64,000 nt of DNA from Synchiropus splendidus. Lineage: Eukaryota; Chordata; Actinopteri; Syngnathiformes; Callionymidae. Every line of letters begins with the position of its first letter. The stretch's first letter is position 1. Position numbers and translations under genes: made by a program. This document shows positions 26,401 through 38,359 of the stretch, in pieces. Below the pieces are notes generated by a model, which was not told the origin of the DNA, ran no database searches, and saw nothing but the letters and a program-made list of their open reading frames with translations. The stretch lies in assembly GCF_027744825.2 (NCBI RefSeq), contig NC_071347.1:17161001-17225000 (forward strand), read 5' to 3'.

Positions 26401-29400
26401 TCCATTTCATTAAACCTGGCAATCCAGAAAAAAAGGTTTAAGACAACTGTCTTATGGACCTGAATCTTAAGAATTTAAGTCATGGCAAAATTCAGTTACT
26501 TTTCTTTATTAGCAGAGCCATAATGCCTCTGCTTGGGTTTCCTGCCGCCCTGTGTTAGCTTCAGCATTGTTTTTCTCACATCACATACATAAGTATTTCA
26601 TAAGAACATCATAAAGGCAGATCAAGCGGCACTTCTTAAAAAAATCATTAATTGCTATTTGAAAAATCATTCGTCATTTTTAGGTTCCCATAGTATCTGT
26701 CTGTTTTCCTTTCTCATGGCTAGTAGGAGTTAAACTGAAATGTTTAATTCAGTATTAAAAATTAATCTAAAAAGAATCTACTTCTCACCCCCCAAAGTAA
26801 ACCATATGAAGTGAAAATAAATCCTTGTAAAAAGTGTTTATGATTTATACAGAGAATCTTTATATGAAAAGATGCAAAAAGCCCACCTCTACTGTGAAGC
26901 TACAAATACCACTTTCATTTTGTATATTTGCGTCCAGGCTTATCTTGAAGAGGAAAACGGTTTCCTCTAGTGGTGGGTAAAATGATTCCGTCAGGGCAGG
27001 GTGCTCAAATATGCACCGCAGCTCCGGGGGCTTGCATGCAGAAAATGTTTTGTAAGTGGATCCTACTGATGAAATAGTTCCACTGTGTTAGAATGTCAGT
27101 AAAGCTTGGCAGCATGTTGCTCATCATTCTGCGGCAAAAGCAGGCACTGATGGCTTGTCTAAGCAAGTCACACTTAAATTAGCCCTGGTCGTTGTCCCCA
27201 TGCGTGGATAAATCTCAAAGATACAATCTGTAATTTTGACCTCCTGCTGTTTGGCATACTTTAAATGTGGTCTCTTGTTTCATGGCTCATGAGATCAGTG
27301 AGGGATCAGACTACTGTGGAACCTAACTTCATGCAACATTCTTAAAGCTTCAACCATGATTTATCAGTATATTTGTCAAGATAAAGCCACATGGTGCTAT
27401 ACTGACCTGTCATGAAGTGACAAAGTGGACAACTAGCAAGTGTTGGGAGGACTGACCAAAGGTCAGGGGTCTATTTGCCTATCACATGGGTCACACATGG
27501 GTTGTGTAATCTGACAAAACCACGCAGATAATCCATTTAATTTAACTCTATATATTAAACATATAAACATCAGGAATGATAAGTACAAGCTCCTGAAGGT
27601 GGTAGGATATAGTTCAGCTCCAGAGGAAGCCATTGCACTCCTGAAACATCTCTGCTAAAAACTGACACAAATGGGTAGAGAAGTGATGTGCTTTTAGGGT
27701 CACTTTTAACTTTACCCCTTAAATTTACGTGATGGGACAATCATTTTAAATCAAAAGGCAGTTGTTATGAAACAATATTTGTATATAATTTAACTAGGCT
27801 GTAATGATACGATAACCACAAGTGAAGCTCCCATTCTTTCAGCGAAAACGGAACGAAAAAGGTTCAAGTCTTTAAATGAAAGCAGTCAACTGAAAATTAC
27901 GTTTTGATCTTTGTTGGCATCAATGGTGGTCAAAACCAAATGGTGTTAAAAGTAGGATGTATAAGGCAGAGACGTGACAGGACTTCAGGAGTAGGAAGAT
28001 CATGCAGGGAAAGACTCAGACTTCCTCAGTGCGTTTAAGGGACATGCAAGACCAATAAGGTCATAGGAAGTACCAGGTCAGGTCTGGACTAGTATTCAGG
28101 AAAAACCTTTTTTCCCCTGTCTGAAAATCCTGTTCACCTAGGTTCAGTAAGTTCTTCCTCAAGGACCACAGAGACTTAAGCAGGGGCAAAAAAAAAAAAG
28201 GGGCCATCTAAATGTGAAACAAAAAGTAGATTCACACTGTCAGGATTGTGTATGAGGAATTAGAATCCAGTGGTTTTCAGAATATTCTTTGCCCTCATCC
28301 TCTGTGGTTTGCGGCTTTTCTATATTCAGATGCATGTCAGATCTCAGAGTCACAACCTGTTGGTAACAGGAGACTGGTCCCAAATGTCACTGCCATACGT
28401 CAACCCTGTCAGCACACTACTATCCACGGCAGGAGCTCCCTGCTGGAGCCAGCAGAGAGGCCCTGGCAAACAACCAGAAATCTCTTAACTGAACCACAGA
28501 ACAATTACGCGCTTATTTCTGCGTCACAGCAAAATATTTCCAGTTATCACAGCCAAAGTGTAATTACTTGCCTACACGCTGTCACTGCTGAGGACACCAT
28601 ATGGTCGTGTTTGCACTTGTGTAGTCGGTAGCTCACAGTTAAAAGCATGGTTGAGAAAAGTATCTACACTAACACGTTATATTTGGACACAGTACTAATT
28701 TGCAATGGCCGATACTACTATTTGTGCGTGCACAACGTAGGGCCGGTGTCAGTGACAGACTCCACCGGCACCACGGTCATCATGGCGGCTTCTAAAAGGT
28801 CAGTAAAGCTCCCGTTTGTTAGTTCCGTACTATATTAAACTCATAAATAATGGTAGTCTGTTTGGTGCCTCGCAGTAATGTTGGTTGGTTAATAGCACAT
28901 AGCTCCCTGACAAGACGTCTTTTCCTGCATTAAAGTTAAATTGTCAGTGAATCTACAGTGAGAGATAGAGTGTTCTTTGATGTATTTACTATGGTTTTGT
29001 TTTTCATGTCAATACATTTTATATGCCTTTGTAAGAATGATTTTTTCATCCCTGTGGTATATTATACCAGTGGTATCGAAAATTATGTTGAGTATTGAGT
29101 ATTTTTCTGAGTATTGTTCGTGAGTTTGAAATTTTAGTACACTGGTTCAAAATAAGGTTTCCTCTTGACCTATCACTGCAGAGTGGGCGTGATTTCGATA
29201 GGCTTATGCACATTTTCTAATGTAAATATTTCAAGTCATAGAAACATAATGATCATTTTAAAAGACACTGAAATCAAGTCTCAGTTGAAGTCTCAGTTAT
29301 TCTAAGTTATTCTATAAAAACAAGTCTGGCATTTTAACATCTCTACTTTCCTTGTACTATATGTACAGATTCAACTACCGAAAAAAGTCTGAAACTTCTG

Positions 29401-32400
29401 TAAAATATAAAAAAAATAAGATTAAGGTAAGTCCTCCTAAACCAGCTCACCTCCTCATAGACTTCCCTGACTGCAGCTCCACAAGGCTCCTCCTCAGGCT
29501 CCATCCCTCCTCCAGGTACAATCCATTGGTCAGGATGGCGGCTGCTGCTCACCAGTAGAACCTGCCAAGTTGAGAAAAGCTTCATCAGCATTCTTTTGCC
29601 ACGCAAAGAGAGAGGCTCAGCGGGGACAGCTAAAAACATGACAACATCACACACCAGTGAAGAATCTGTCACTGCTATGTTTGCAATTGACATGGCGAGA
29701 TCTCGCATGTCAGTCGACGTTGACATCACTTCAGAGTTTCGCATGAATAAGAAGTGAGTTATCGAATCACAAGACAGTGGATGCTCTGGACTGGACTATA
29801 AATAATTATGTTTTTTAAACAATATGTTTATTTGATCAATTAATATTAATCATTCACACATCCACGCTCACTGACAGTTGAACTGCAACACGTTGCATGT
29901 CAGCTCACATGTTTATAGCACTCAAGCCGGTGTTGACTTGAACAGTGGAACTCCTTCTTTCCTTAGGTGTTAGAATGGAGTCTGACGTGCGCAGGGGGTC
30001 ATTTGCGGTAAAATCTTTCAAGGGCATAACATTCTGTTTGATGTGCAAAGTGCTACAGTGTGTTTTGTAGTGTGTAGCGAAGTGCGATGGACGGCTGTCA
30101 GTGCGACTGAAGGTGTCAAGCGACGTTCATGCCACCAAGCAGCCATGAATACACACTTGAAGAGCCACATGTGAGACCAGCGTGGACTTAATGAACGTGC
30201 ATTTAAATATTTTGACCTCTGACCAAGCTCATAAAGGTGAGCAAGCAACCAAATACACAGACATCTTTTCTGACAATTTCAAAACACGGGGTCTTGACAT
30301 GGTGACAAATGAGTGACGGTAAACGTATCTTACACTCAAATGCAGACACATGCAGTTGGGTCTTTTTTTGAGTACGGTGCCCCTCAAGAGGTATAGTCAC
30401 TTGACCCGACTCTCTGTATGACCCATATTACATTCACGTGTAAATACTTTCCCGTCGTGGACCAGACAACCAGTTAGCACTTACACACCTGCTTTCTCAA
30501 ACTGAAAATGTCACCAGAACTCGTGGCTTATTTAGGACTAGAAAGAAGTTCAATTTCTCTCAACGGGAACGTGATAGCGCGGCAGACATGTGACGGGCGC
30601 TAATGATTACATCTTACAGTACAGTCAAAGTTGCTGCTGTGACCAGTGAAACTTCATGCTGGGGCACCGCTACTGGGATCTCACTCTGCAATGGGGTTAG
30701 GTGAAATCCAATACACACCAAAACAAACCTCATTCACTTGAGGCCGGGCTTTAAAGCCAACCAGTGTGGATACACTCCTCAGTAAAACAGCAATCACACC
30801 TCACAAATTATTGCATTGTATAGCTTGATGGGTAGAGGAAACGTAGCTCGCAACACCTCCTCAAAAAAAGACACAAACAAACAATTTGATTCTTACAAGT
30901 ATTAGAAGGAGAGCAAATTCAGTATTAGAAGGAGAGCAAATTCATCAGAGGGTTGTCTGTTGGACAAATACACACACATGCATGCACAATTTCACACAAA
31001 TGCCTGATGAGGCACGTGGGAACTCCAGCACACACCAGCAGCCAAAAGGCTTTAAAAAAAAAAAAAAAAAAATCACAGGATCAGCAGTTGCCTATTGGTG
31101 CGAAAACAACAGCGCTTATCTGAGGAGGTTAATGGCCGCGAGGGACACACACCTTCCTGATGGACGAATGAGCTCAAAACGGAAACGTGCGGATAAACAC
31201 AGAGTGACTGACTGACGTCTTTTTGTCAGTTGGAGCAGCGCAGTCTACAGTCGGTGTTGACAGAGGCCCCTGGCCACCGCAGGAATGAGTCGATCCTAAA
31301 AACTGAGCATCAGTAGATATTCCCACCTGTATTCTATAGCAAATATTCCATTCTCAATTTAAATTAGTGTAGTTTTGTTGTGTACTATTTGATGACCAAA
31401 CAAGACTGTTCACTTATTTAATCTTTTTACATGGATTCTTCATGTTTCCACACATTACTCTTTCACATCTTCATGAGCAACTTCCAAAGTCCAACTTGTG
31501 TCTCAACCACTTCATATTTCTTCAAATAAAAACAAAAGCATAGAATATGTCTTACTAAAAACAATATCACCTAGTTCATTTTCTTGTATTTAAATGTTTC
31601 CATCTTCCTACATTTCAAGAAAAAGAAGGTATTATTTATTTTGCAGAACTAATGATTGTATTACTGTTTAGCTTCTGCTTAATCTAAATTAGGTTTCTAT
31701 CAATGGGATACATGATCGTAAAATACCCAATTACTCTTATCTGGTGAGATATGGCACCATTTATCCCCTTGAGGCTCAGCTGTCATGTCTCGGAAGTGAC
31801 ACTAAATGAGGCATGCAGAGCTGATGGACACTTTCCCACATAAACTGTGACACAACTTATTAACAAGACTGGAAGCGCCCTGGTGTTGGTGAGAGGACCA
31901 CCACCTCGTGGTCTGCTGCGGTCAGCAAGACCTGAAACGAGATGTCAACACCAGAGAAGCAAGACCAGAAGAAGAATGATGGTGAAGCACGAGGAGCATG
32001 AAAGCAAATCTGCCAGGGTACAGCAAGTGCCTGCACCTTGTTTCTATAAATTGCCACAGATAGGTCACTTCGTGTTTAGCACAGAGTGTATCACTCAACC
32101 ACCTGCGAGGAGACTTCCCCCGTATCGCATGCAGTGCTGAGATGGGCCTCCATCTCTGGGCAGACGCGCACTGATGTAGGACACGGCAGCATTCAACTGC
32201 CTGACTGTGCAATCTGAAGTATCGGTGGAATGTCTCTATCGATGACATCAGTTGTTGAGAACACCCAAGGAAAAGGAAATCCTGTACTTGTTCCACAGCA
32301 TTATAACTGGTGACACTGACAACTGGAGGAACAGGAATTATCTAATAAAGTTGAATTTTATTATTTTTGGATGTTTTGGATGATAAAATATTGCATTTCC

Positions 32401-33363
32401 TCCACATTTTCACACCACCATAAAAGGAAATTGAAGCAGAGTACAGCAGTATAAGATCCATTGTATCCTTTCACACACTGTAGCTAGTAAGACAGGTTTC
32501 CCATCACGCCACTAATATCCTGTGTTCCCACCGCTTCTCCTTTCGGTCAGACTCACAATCGAAATGTCAGTGCTGCATTTATCTGACTAGACCATTTGTT
32601 CGTGGATTTTATCTAAAAAGTGTCTGATGTGTTGCATGAAATCTGCATGGAAGTGGTTGAACAGGAAGAGCGACAGGACACAGTGATACCCTGGAGACCA
32701 CCATCTCTGGTCAACAAAGTGAAGGTCTAGTCCAGTGAGAATTACTGAGCATGCGTCTCACAATGTTTAGCTTCTCCAGGTGTGCGGGGGATTTGTAACC
32801 ATGTGGATCATCCACACCGGTGCCTGGCTACTGGCTGTTTACAATGAAGTCAAATAAGTTCCAAAAAACTGGTTATTGGAGACCTCTTTTTAATTACATA
32901 AGTCATATTCTAATTCTGCATGTGATAATTGAAATAAAAAGTGGTGTTATTTGAAATATTTTCCCCAACCAACTCTTGTATTTTCTTTCAAATACAGACG
33001 TAACTGGACCAGATAAAAAGTAATCGCAAGAAGAAATTGTTTCCTCTGTAACCGGAAGTGACTGAGACGGTCTCGCGCTGAGACCCTTTCGTACTATGGG
33101 TCAAACATTTTCCCCGACTCACCAATATCTTGACAATTCTAATAATGTTCGCCAAAGCACATGAAACGACACGTTGAGGTAAGATGAATGTGACTCGACA
33201 GAATTAACTCGGAACATCGGTGCGCAGCAGTCAGTTAAGGCGCCTAACTTTAGCCTAGTCCCACCTCGTCTTCAGTCTCGTTCTTGAAGCACAAACACGC
33301 CGCTCTTCGCTTGAACCCCTCTCCGTCGTACGTCCTGGTCTGGTTGGGCTTGAACTTCATCAT
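23466..33363 (-). CDS. nudt4: Diphosphoinositol polyphosphate phosphohydrolase 2 (NUDT4/DIPP2)
   Basis: Nudix hydrolase that removes the beta phosphate from inositol pyrophosphates such as PP-InsP5 and also acts on diadenosine polyphosphates; cytosolic. Coding exons in transcript order: 33363-33265, 29561-29451, 25896-25852, 25494-25407, 23680-23466, giving 185 residues plus stop (human about 180). The start MMKFKPNQTRTYDGEGF matches the family. Two ATGs are adjacent, and the first was chosen because the family begins with MM. The Nudix box spans residues 51-73 across exons 2 and 3, with the catalytic REVYEEAG core and PGGGMEPEEE before it. The C-terminal tail after the WFKVDEA segment is less conserved. 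NUDT3, the close paralogue, is the main alternative, but position between eea1 and ube2n supports nudt4. Intron 1 is large (29562-33264) and holds the promoter-like block at 28783's downstream neighbour intron (see separate entry). Confidence 0.94.
25897..29450 (-). other. nudt4 intron 2
   Basis: About 3.5 kb between the Nudix-box exon and exon 3. It is mostly AT-rich, with no recognisable gene. At 29060-29160 there is a stretch with repeated GAGTATTG that resembles a decayed repeat. The block at 28740-28810 is described separately. Confidence 0.6.
28740..28810 (+). promoter_or_regulatory. Promoter-like block with ATGGCGGC and a splice donor
   Basis: A locally GC-rich stretch in an AT-rich nudt4 intron contains CATCATGGCGGCTTC at about 28779, followed by AAAAG|GTCAGT. 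ATGGCGGC is the core of a YY1 site, and in many vertebrate housekeeping genes it overlaps the start codon of a short first exon. Here it would encode MAASK(R) and then splice. I found no partner exon on the plus strand, so this may be an unannotated transcript start, an antisense RNA or chance. Confidence 0.3.
29562..33264 (-). other. nudt4 intron 1
   Basis: About 3.7 kb between exon 1 and the Nudix-box exon. It holds the 23-bp tandem duplication at 30898-30943, a poly-A run near 31052-31071 and a stop-poor minus-strand stretch at 31860-32296 that I cannot assign. No other gene is supported. Confidence 0.6.
30898..30943. repeat. Exact 23-bp tandem duplication
   Basis: Two adjacent identical 23-base copies, each beginning AGTATTAGAAGG, at 30898-30920 and 30921-30943 in nudt4 intron 1. 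The identity suggests a recent slippage or repair event. Confidence 0.9.
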
Positions 33364-33560
33364 ATATATCCACAGGAGGTTGAAGCGCGCTAGGACCAGC
33401 CTTCATTCACGTCTGTGTGGAGGCGCTGGTGCCAGTCGAACACTCGTATTGTGACAGCTTCAGTGAAGAGTGGGGATCAAGCCAGCAGTCACGTTTAACA
33501 CTTCCGCCGGCTTTCAAAATAAAACGACAGAAATTGCTGTCTATGTCGGTTGCTCTACTT
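33364..33560 (-). promoter_or_regulatory. nudt4 5' UTR and promoter region
   Basis: Region immediately upstream of the nudt4 start on the minus strand. It has higher GC and CpG content than the intergenic DNA to its right. No clear TATA box was seen. The exact transcription start cannot be placed from sequence alone. Confidence 0.4.
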
Positions 33561-36500
33561 AAACTATGCTTTTGACCCAGCTGCGAAACATGTCAGCTAT
33601 TCTTTTACTTTCTTTAAAATGGGAAATGCTCATAATCAGAAATTCAAGTCTTGAAACTATACACAAATATTTCATATAGTAAAAATCCAAGTCTCATATA
33701 CTAGCCTCTGACAAAGTCATGATACATTAATCATTGAATATTTAACTGATTTGTTTTTCTTTTATTTCTAGATTCTTCCCACCCTTTTGTCTTAAGTGTT
33801 CACCTGATACATTTTCTTCCACTTATTTACACACATAGTAGGAATCTTCAGTTTGTTTATATGTGTTCATTATGCAGTATATTTGATATGTCTTCGTGCT
33901 TAGCATCAATAGTGATATCAAAAATACTGCAATAGTATGTAGTATTGCTTGGTGTCATGAGTATTTTAATAATGCTATTGAGAGTGGGTCCCAACTGGTC
34001 ATCCATTTTACGCACGCACACAAAAATTAGTTTTCCTGGTACTTTATAGTATTTCCACATCCAAATCCAATTCATCATTCACTTTTTCATCAGTCGTACT
34101 TTATGCAGTACCTTCAGTTTGTTCTTTACCATTGAAAACGATGGACGTTGTTCTCATTGCCAAACCTGATCATTCCACTTCTGACACCTTTTGTTAGCAA
34201 CAGAGAGAAACACTTATGCATGCTATAATTGAACACTACTGAGTGGTATTCATAGTTCAATCTGCCAGTATAAGTTATGCATTTGCGAGTCACCACACAG
34301 TTATGGATGTGACCTGCTAAATCCCAGTTTAATGTCTTGCACTTGACTGACAACTTAAACCCTTATCTAATGTCATACTTAAGTTTTCAGTTCGAATCAG
34401 TCTGCAATCTAAAAATATTTGTCCTCAAAGATCAAAGACCTGTATTGAGATCTGAGCTGCAGCAGCCGGTCTTTACACTGGACAAGTTAACATATGTGTT
34501 CCGGCCGTTCTGTTCTGATCACATGAGGTTTTGGAACAGAAACGCTCGAGAAATTAGAGGATAGATGATGGAGAACTGACTGTTTTGTTAGCTATACATG
34601 TCATTTTGCATAAATTTAAATGGGCTTTGGGATGTGTCTGTGCGTGTTGGGAGACCTGGGCGGTTGCCCATATCAGGACAGGGATTCGATTCTCACAGTG
34701 AAAGTTGTTGTCATGATTTACATGTATTTTTTTTAGTTGGAGAAGTATAAAGGACCTTCTACCTGTTGAGTGAGCGATAAATAGGCTTCTTGAATAGGTG
34801 GAAAAGCATGCCCAAGCACCATCAAAAAGTTTAATATGAGCACAGAGGCTGTATACAGGGAGGACCAGGGTTGTAGGTCAGACTGCAACAGGCGTTCTCC
34901 AAAAGCAGCCGCTGCTAGAAACCCTGGCCCTGTCAGGAAGAAGGAATTCCATTCAAAGCCTTTAATTTCCACTATGAAATCAGAGTGATGTTAAGCCGTT
35001 CCAGGGGCTCTCTGAACTCATTCATTATCTTTCGCTCTAATGGGGTCACTGAGGCTGGATCATATCCCGACTACATGGCGTACTGAAGAGGTCGCCATTC
35101 TTTCACAGGACATATTTGATCTTTGTGAATTCAAAAGGAGTAATCATTATATATTTTGGAATTACACGCAATGTACTAATTTAACAATGCATGTAAAACG
35201 AACTTTTAACAAATACAATAAGAAAACACTGTCATTTTCATTTCCGCTCGCTTTATTTTGCGAACAACACAAACTAGAGCGAAATCATTTTTACCGTAGC
35301 TACTGGGATAAGGGCGCAAGAGTCGCTCGGTGCCTGACAACACAAACGCTATCAGCAGCTATTTATAAACGCGAGGCTGGGAAGTGAACAATTGATGCTA
35401 AAGCCACTAAATAAAGTAGTATTAGTCGTGGAAATCAACAGCTGTGCGCGATGATGCATAAAATGATCTCAGCTACTATTTCTAATGACGAACTGCGCAC
35501 TTGATCCATTCACTCTTCCCGGGTTGGGCTGGTTCGCTGACGCCAACGAATTAAGTCGGAAGCAAATTCATCGGATGACGTGAGTCTGTTTCTGTGTCGA
35601 GCAACCGTCTTATTAAATGTGTTGAGTTAATCATTTGATGAAGTTATGTTGAATATTGAAAATTAGTTAAAATTAAAACGGTACAGTATTGAATTGACAG
35701 CTCGTAAATTGGATGTAAAAACCCTACATGGGGCCATTATTATATGCTTTAAGAATAAAGGTTATCTAACTTATCGAGTATGGCAACATAGGTCAACTGT
35801 TTTCCCCAGCTTGATGTCGCCACCCAGTGGATAAACTGTGCAGTGACGTCTAAAAAAGAGAATTAAATGTCACCAGATCTCAAAATGAAAGGATTATGGT
35901 TTTTCTCAAGCCTTGCGTTTAGCTCTTGTGAAGTGAAGCTCCATCAACTCACACGATCCAATGAGAGAATAGACAAAAATGTGATTTAGCAACGAGAAGA
36001 CACATATATACATGTAAAATGAAGACACAGAGCTATTAATCAACAGATTATATTTACAGAACAACAAGTACGCAGGTGGGTTGTTTCCACATTCTGACAG
36101 CAGGAAGACATTCCTGCGGAATATTATAGTTTATGATTTTACAAAAACAATGAATTTATTACAGACATTTCGGCACAAGGCCACCATCAAGATCAATTTA
36201 CACCGGTTACGTTTGTGTAGCATGACAGTACCGCCATCCTAATCCACTGTGGTAAATGTTCGCTGCGGTCTCGCTGCCGCTCTTTGCAGTTCGCAACTGC
36301 ACTGTCCAGAAAGAACTGTCGGTCATGGCGGACTCAATTCACAAACCGGCGCCTTAGCTTGTTACCACCGGTGCTTTTCTGCCCTCTCCTGACATGCACG
36401 GATACAGCATCATACCACTCAACTACAGGCACAATATGTTTTTGCTATTTATATATTATGTTCGAACAAAACTTCGAAACAAACCACGGTCAGTTGTCTG

Positions 36501-36609
36501 AATGACACAGAGACGTATCTGGTATAAACTGGCGAAAGCACGGTTGGAGAAAACGCAACCACAAGGCAGAGTCCAGCTTCACTTAACACCCTCTCACACT
36601 CCATTACTC
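33561..36609. other. Intergenic region between ube2n 3' end and nudt4 5' end
   Basis: About 3 kb with no supported gene. A stretch at 34680-34700 contains GGATTCGATTCTC, reminiscent of a polymerase III B box as found in tRNA-derived SINEs, but no matching A box or tail was found. The open frames at 34733-34972 (-) and 35040-35387 (+) lack family resemblance or splice context. Confidence 0.55.
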
Positions 36610-36615
36610 TTTATT
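36610..36615 (-). terminator. Candidate ube2n polyadenylation signal
   Basis: AATAAA on the minus strand about 690 bases past the ube2n stop codon. Long 3' UTRs are usual for ube2n. Other candidates exist further on, for example near 36155. Confidence 0.35.
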
Positions 36616-37298
36616 CAAAGTCCTGTTATTACAATGCAATGAGCTCATGTTGGAAGTGTTAAGAAGCCCAAGAGGAGTGGTTATCATGGTGAGTATTCAC
36701 ATATGCAGAAAATTGGATATGAAATAAAACAAAAGAACATGGTGCAAAACCTCACCCTTTCCTTGCTATCCCTTCATCCCGAACCTTAACTGAGCACACA
36801 ACAGAGGTCAAGAACACAAATGCAATAGAAGCAGACTCTGACTGATGTTTAGTCCTAATACGTAAACAAACCCTGGTGTTAGTCAAAGATAGTTTTGTTA
36901 TGGAGGTGAAGACAAACATTAGTAAGAGTAGATTTTAAAACAAAGGGACACAGAACACATCTACAGTGATTCGTGTTGTACCACGACCCAGTACCCCTCC
37001 CTTAATGCAGGACATACAACACAGTTTACCCCTCTAGCACACTTGTTCGTGAAGCAGGTGCCAGCATCCATGTGAGAAGAAAGCAGGTGATGGAACTCTC
37101 TGCCCAAACGCCTCAGCAGCAATGAGTTAGGACAAGGACAAGTTATTTCAATACGAATGTGCACCAATTGTCAGCAGTTGTTTTTGTTCCCTTTACAATA
37201 ATAGCATGTGTCCTTTAAATGAAAAAAGAGGGTTTTTTCTTTTCTTCTTTTTTTTTGGCAAAACATGAGTGCTGCTCCCAAGTGCTTCATGGTTTCAT

Positions 37299-38318
37299 TT
37301 ACATTCCATTTTTGTTCCAAGCGTAAAGCCTGGTCCATTCCCTGGCTGTGGAAGAGAGACGGGAACGCGTCAATTATTTACAATCATTCTTGATTTATAT
37401 TGAATGGCACAACCTGTTTTTTGGCAAGCATTTTTAGCACATGACAAATCGGATTCATTTTTCTGTTACACGAGGAGAATAACTAGTTGAATTGTCTCAC
37501 CTGTCTCTATGGCTGCGTGTTCATTGGATTTCCACTTCTCTGCGACGTCGTTTGCTAAAGGATCGTCAGGATTGGGTGCGCTGAGTAGCGCCTGGATTGA
37601 TAGCAGCACTGTCCGGATCTGCAGGGCTGGTGACCACTTGTCTAGAAAAATTGCAAATGATAAAATATAATCATAATTGTCATCTTAATATAATGCTAGA
37701 TTCTATGACCAGACCGACAATGCACACCAGCCTCTCTACTGACCTTTTAAAATGTCGAGACATATCCTTCCAAGTTTGTCTACGTTCGGGTGATATATTT
37801 TGGTGATGAATCGTACTTTAGGAGCTGCCATGGGATATTCCTCCGGTAAAAAAAGTTCAAGTTTAAATGTCCCGCCCTCAAAGGGTGAATCCTGAGGTCC
37901 TGCAATGACCACGTGAAAGTAGCGGGCATTCCCCTCATCTGGTTCTGCCTTGATGCCAGGGACTGGCTCTGCAATCAAACGCTGAGTCTCCTGGTGAACA
38001 AAGACAAAAGAGAGACAATGACTCCATCCACACCATCGGATGAAACTTTTCTCTTTGCCGCTCATGAAATATAAAACGACAATACAATTCATTTTAGGAG
38101 GGTGACAATGTTGTTAAAGGACTACTGTGTTACTCGGCCAATCCTCCACACGAAGTCATAACTTTGGTTGCAGTACCACCACTCCCTTGTTATCACTATT
38201 GATGCCAACAACTTGTGGTGTATTAGGATTAAAACAGGTGGTTAAGAAGTTTTTTTGACAAGTACAAGTAAAAATAAAGTGAGGTGTCTAAAATCTGAGA
38301 CGTCTTTAAATTGAATAA

Positions 38319-38359
<41 letters not shown>

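Noticed and set aside
28248..28631. 127-codon plus-strand frame near the promoter-like block
   Set aside because: Ends before the ATGGCGGC block, has no splice connection to it and no protein resemblance.
34670..34710. Possible tRNA gene or SINE head (B-box-like GGATTCGATTCTC)
   Set aside because: No A box at the right distance, no cloverleaf and no poly-A or repeat tail that I could see.
35040..35387. 115-codon plus-strand frame between nudt4 and ube2n
   Set aside because: No recognisable domain, promoter, splice site or polyadenylation context. Its length is within chance for AT-rich DNA.
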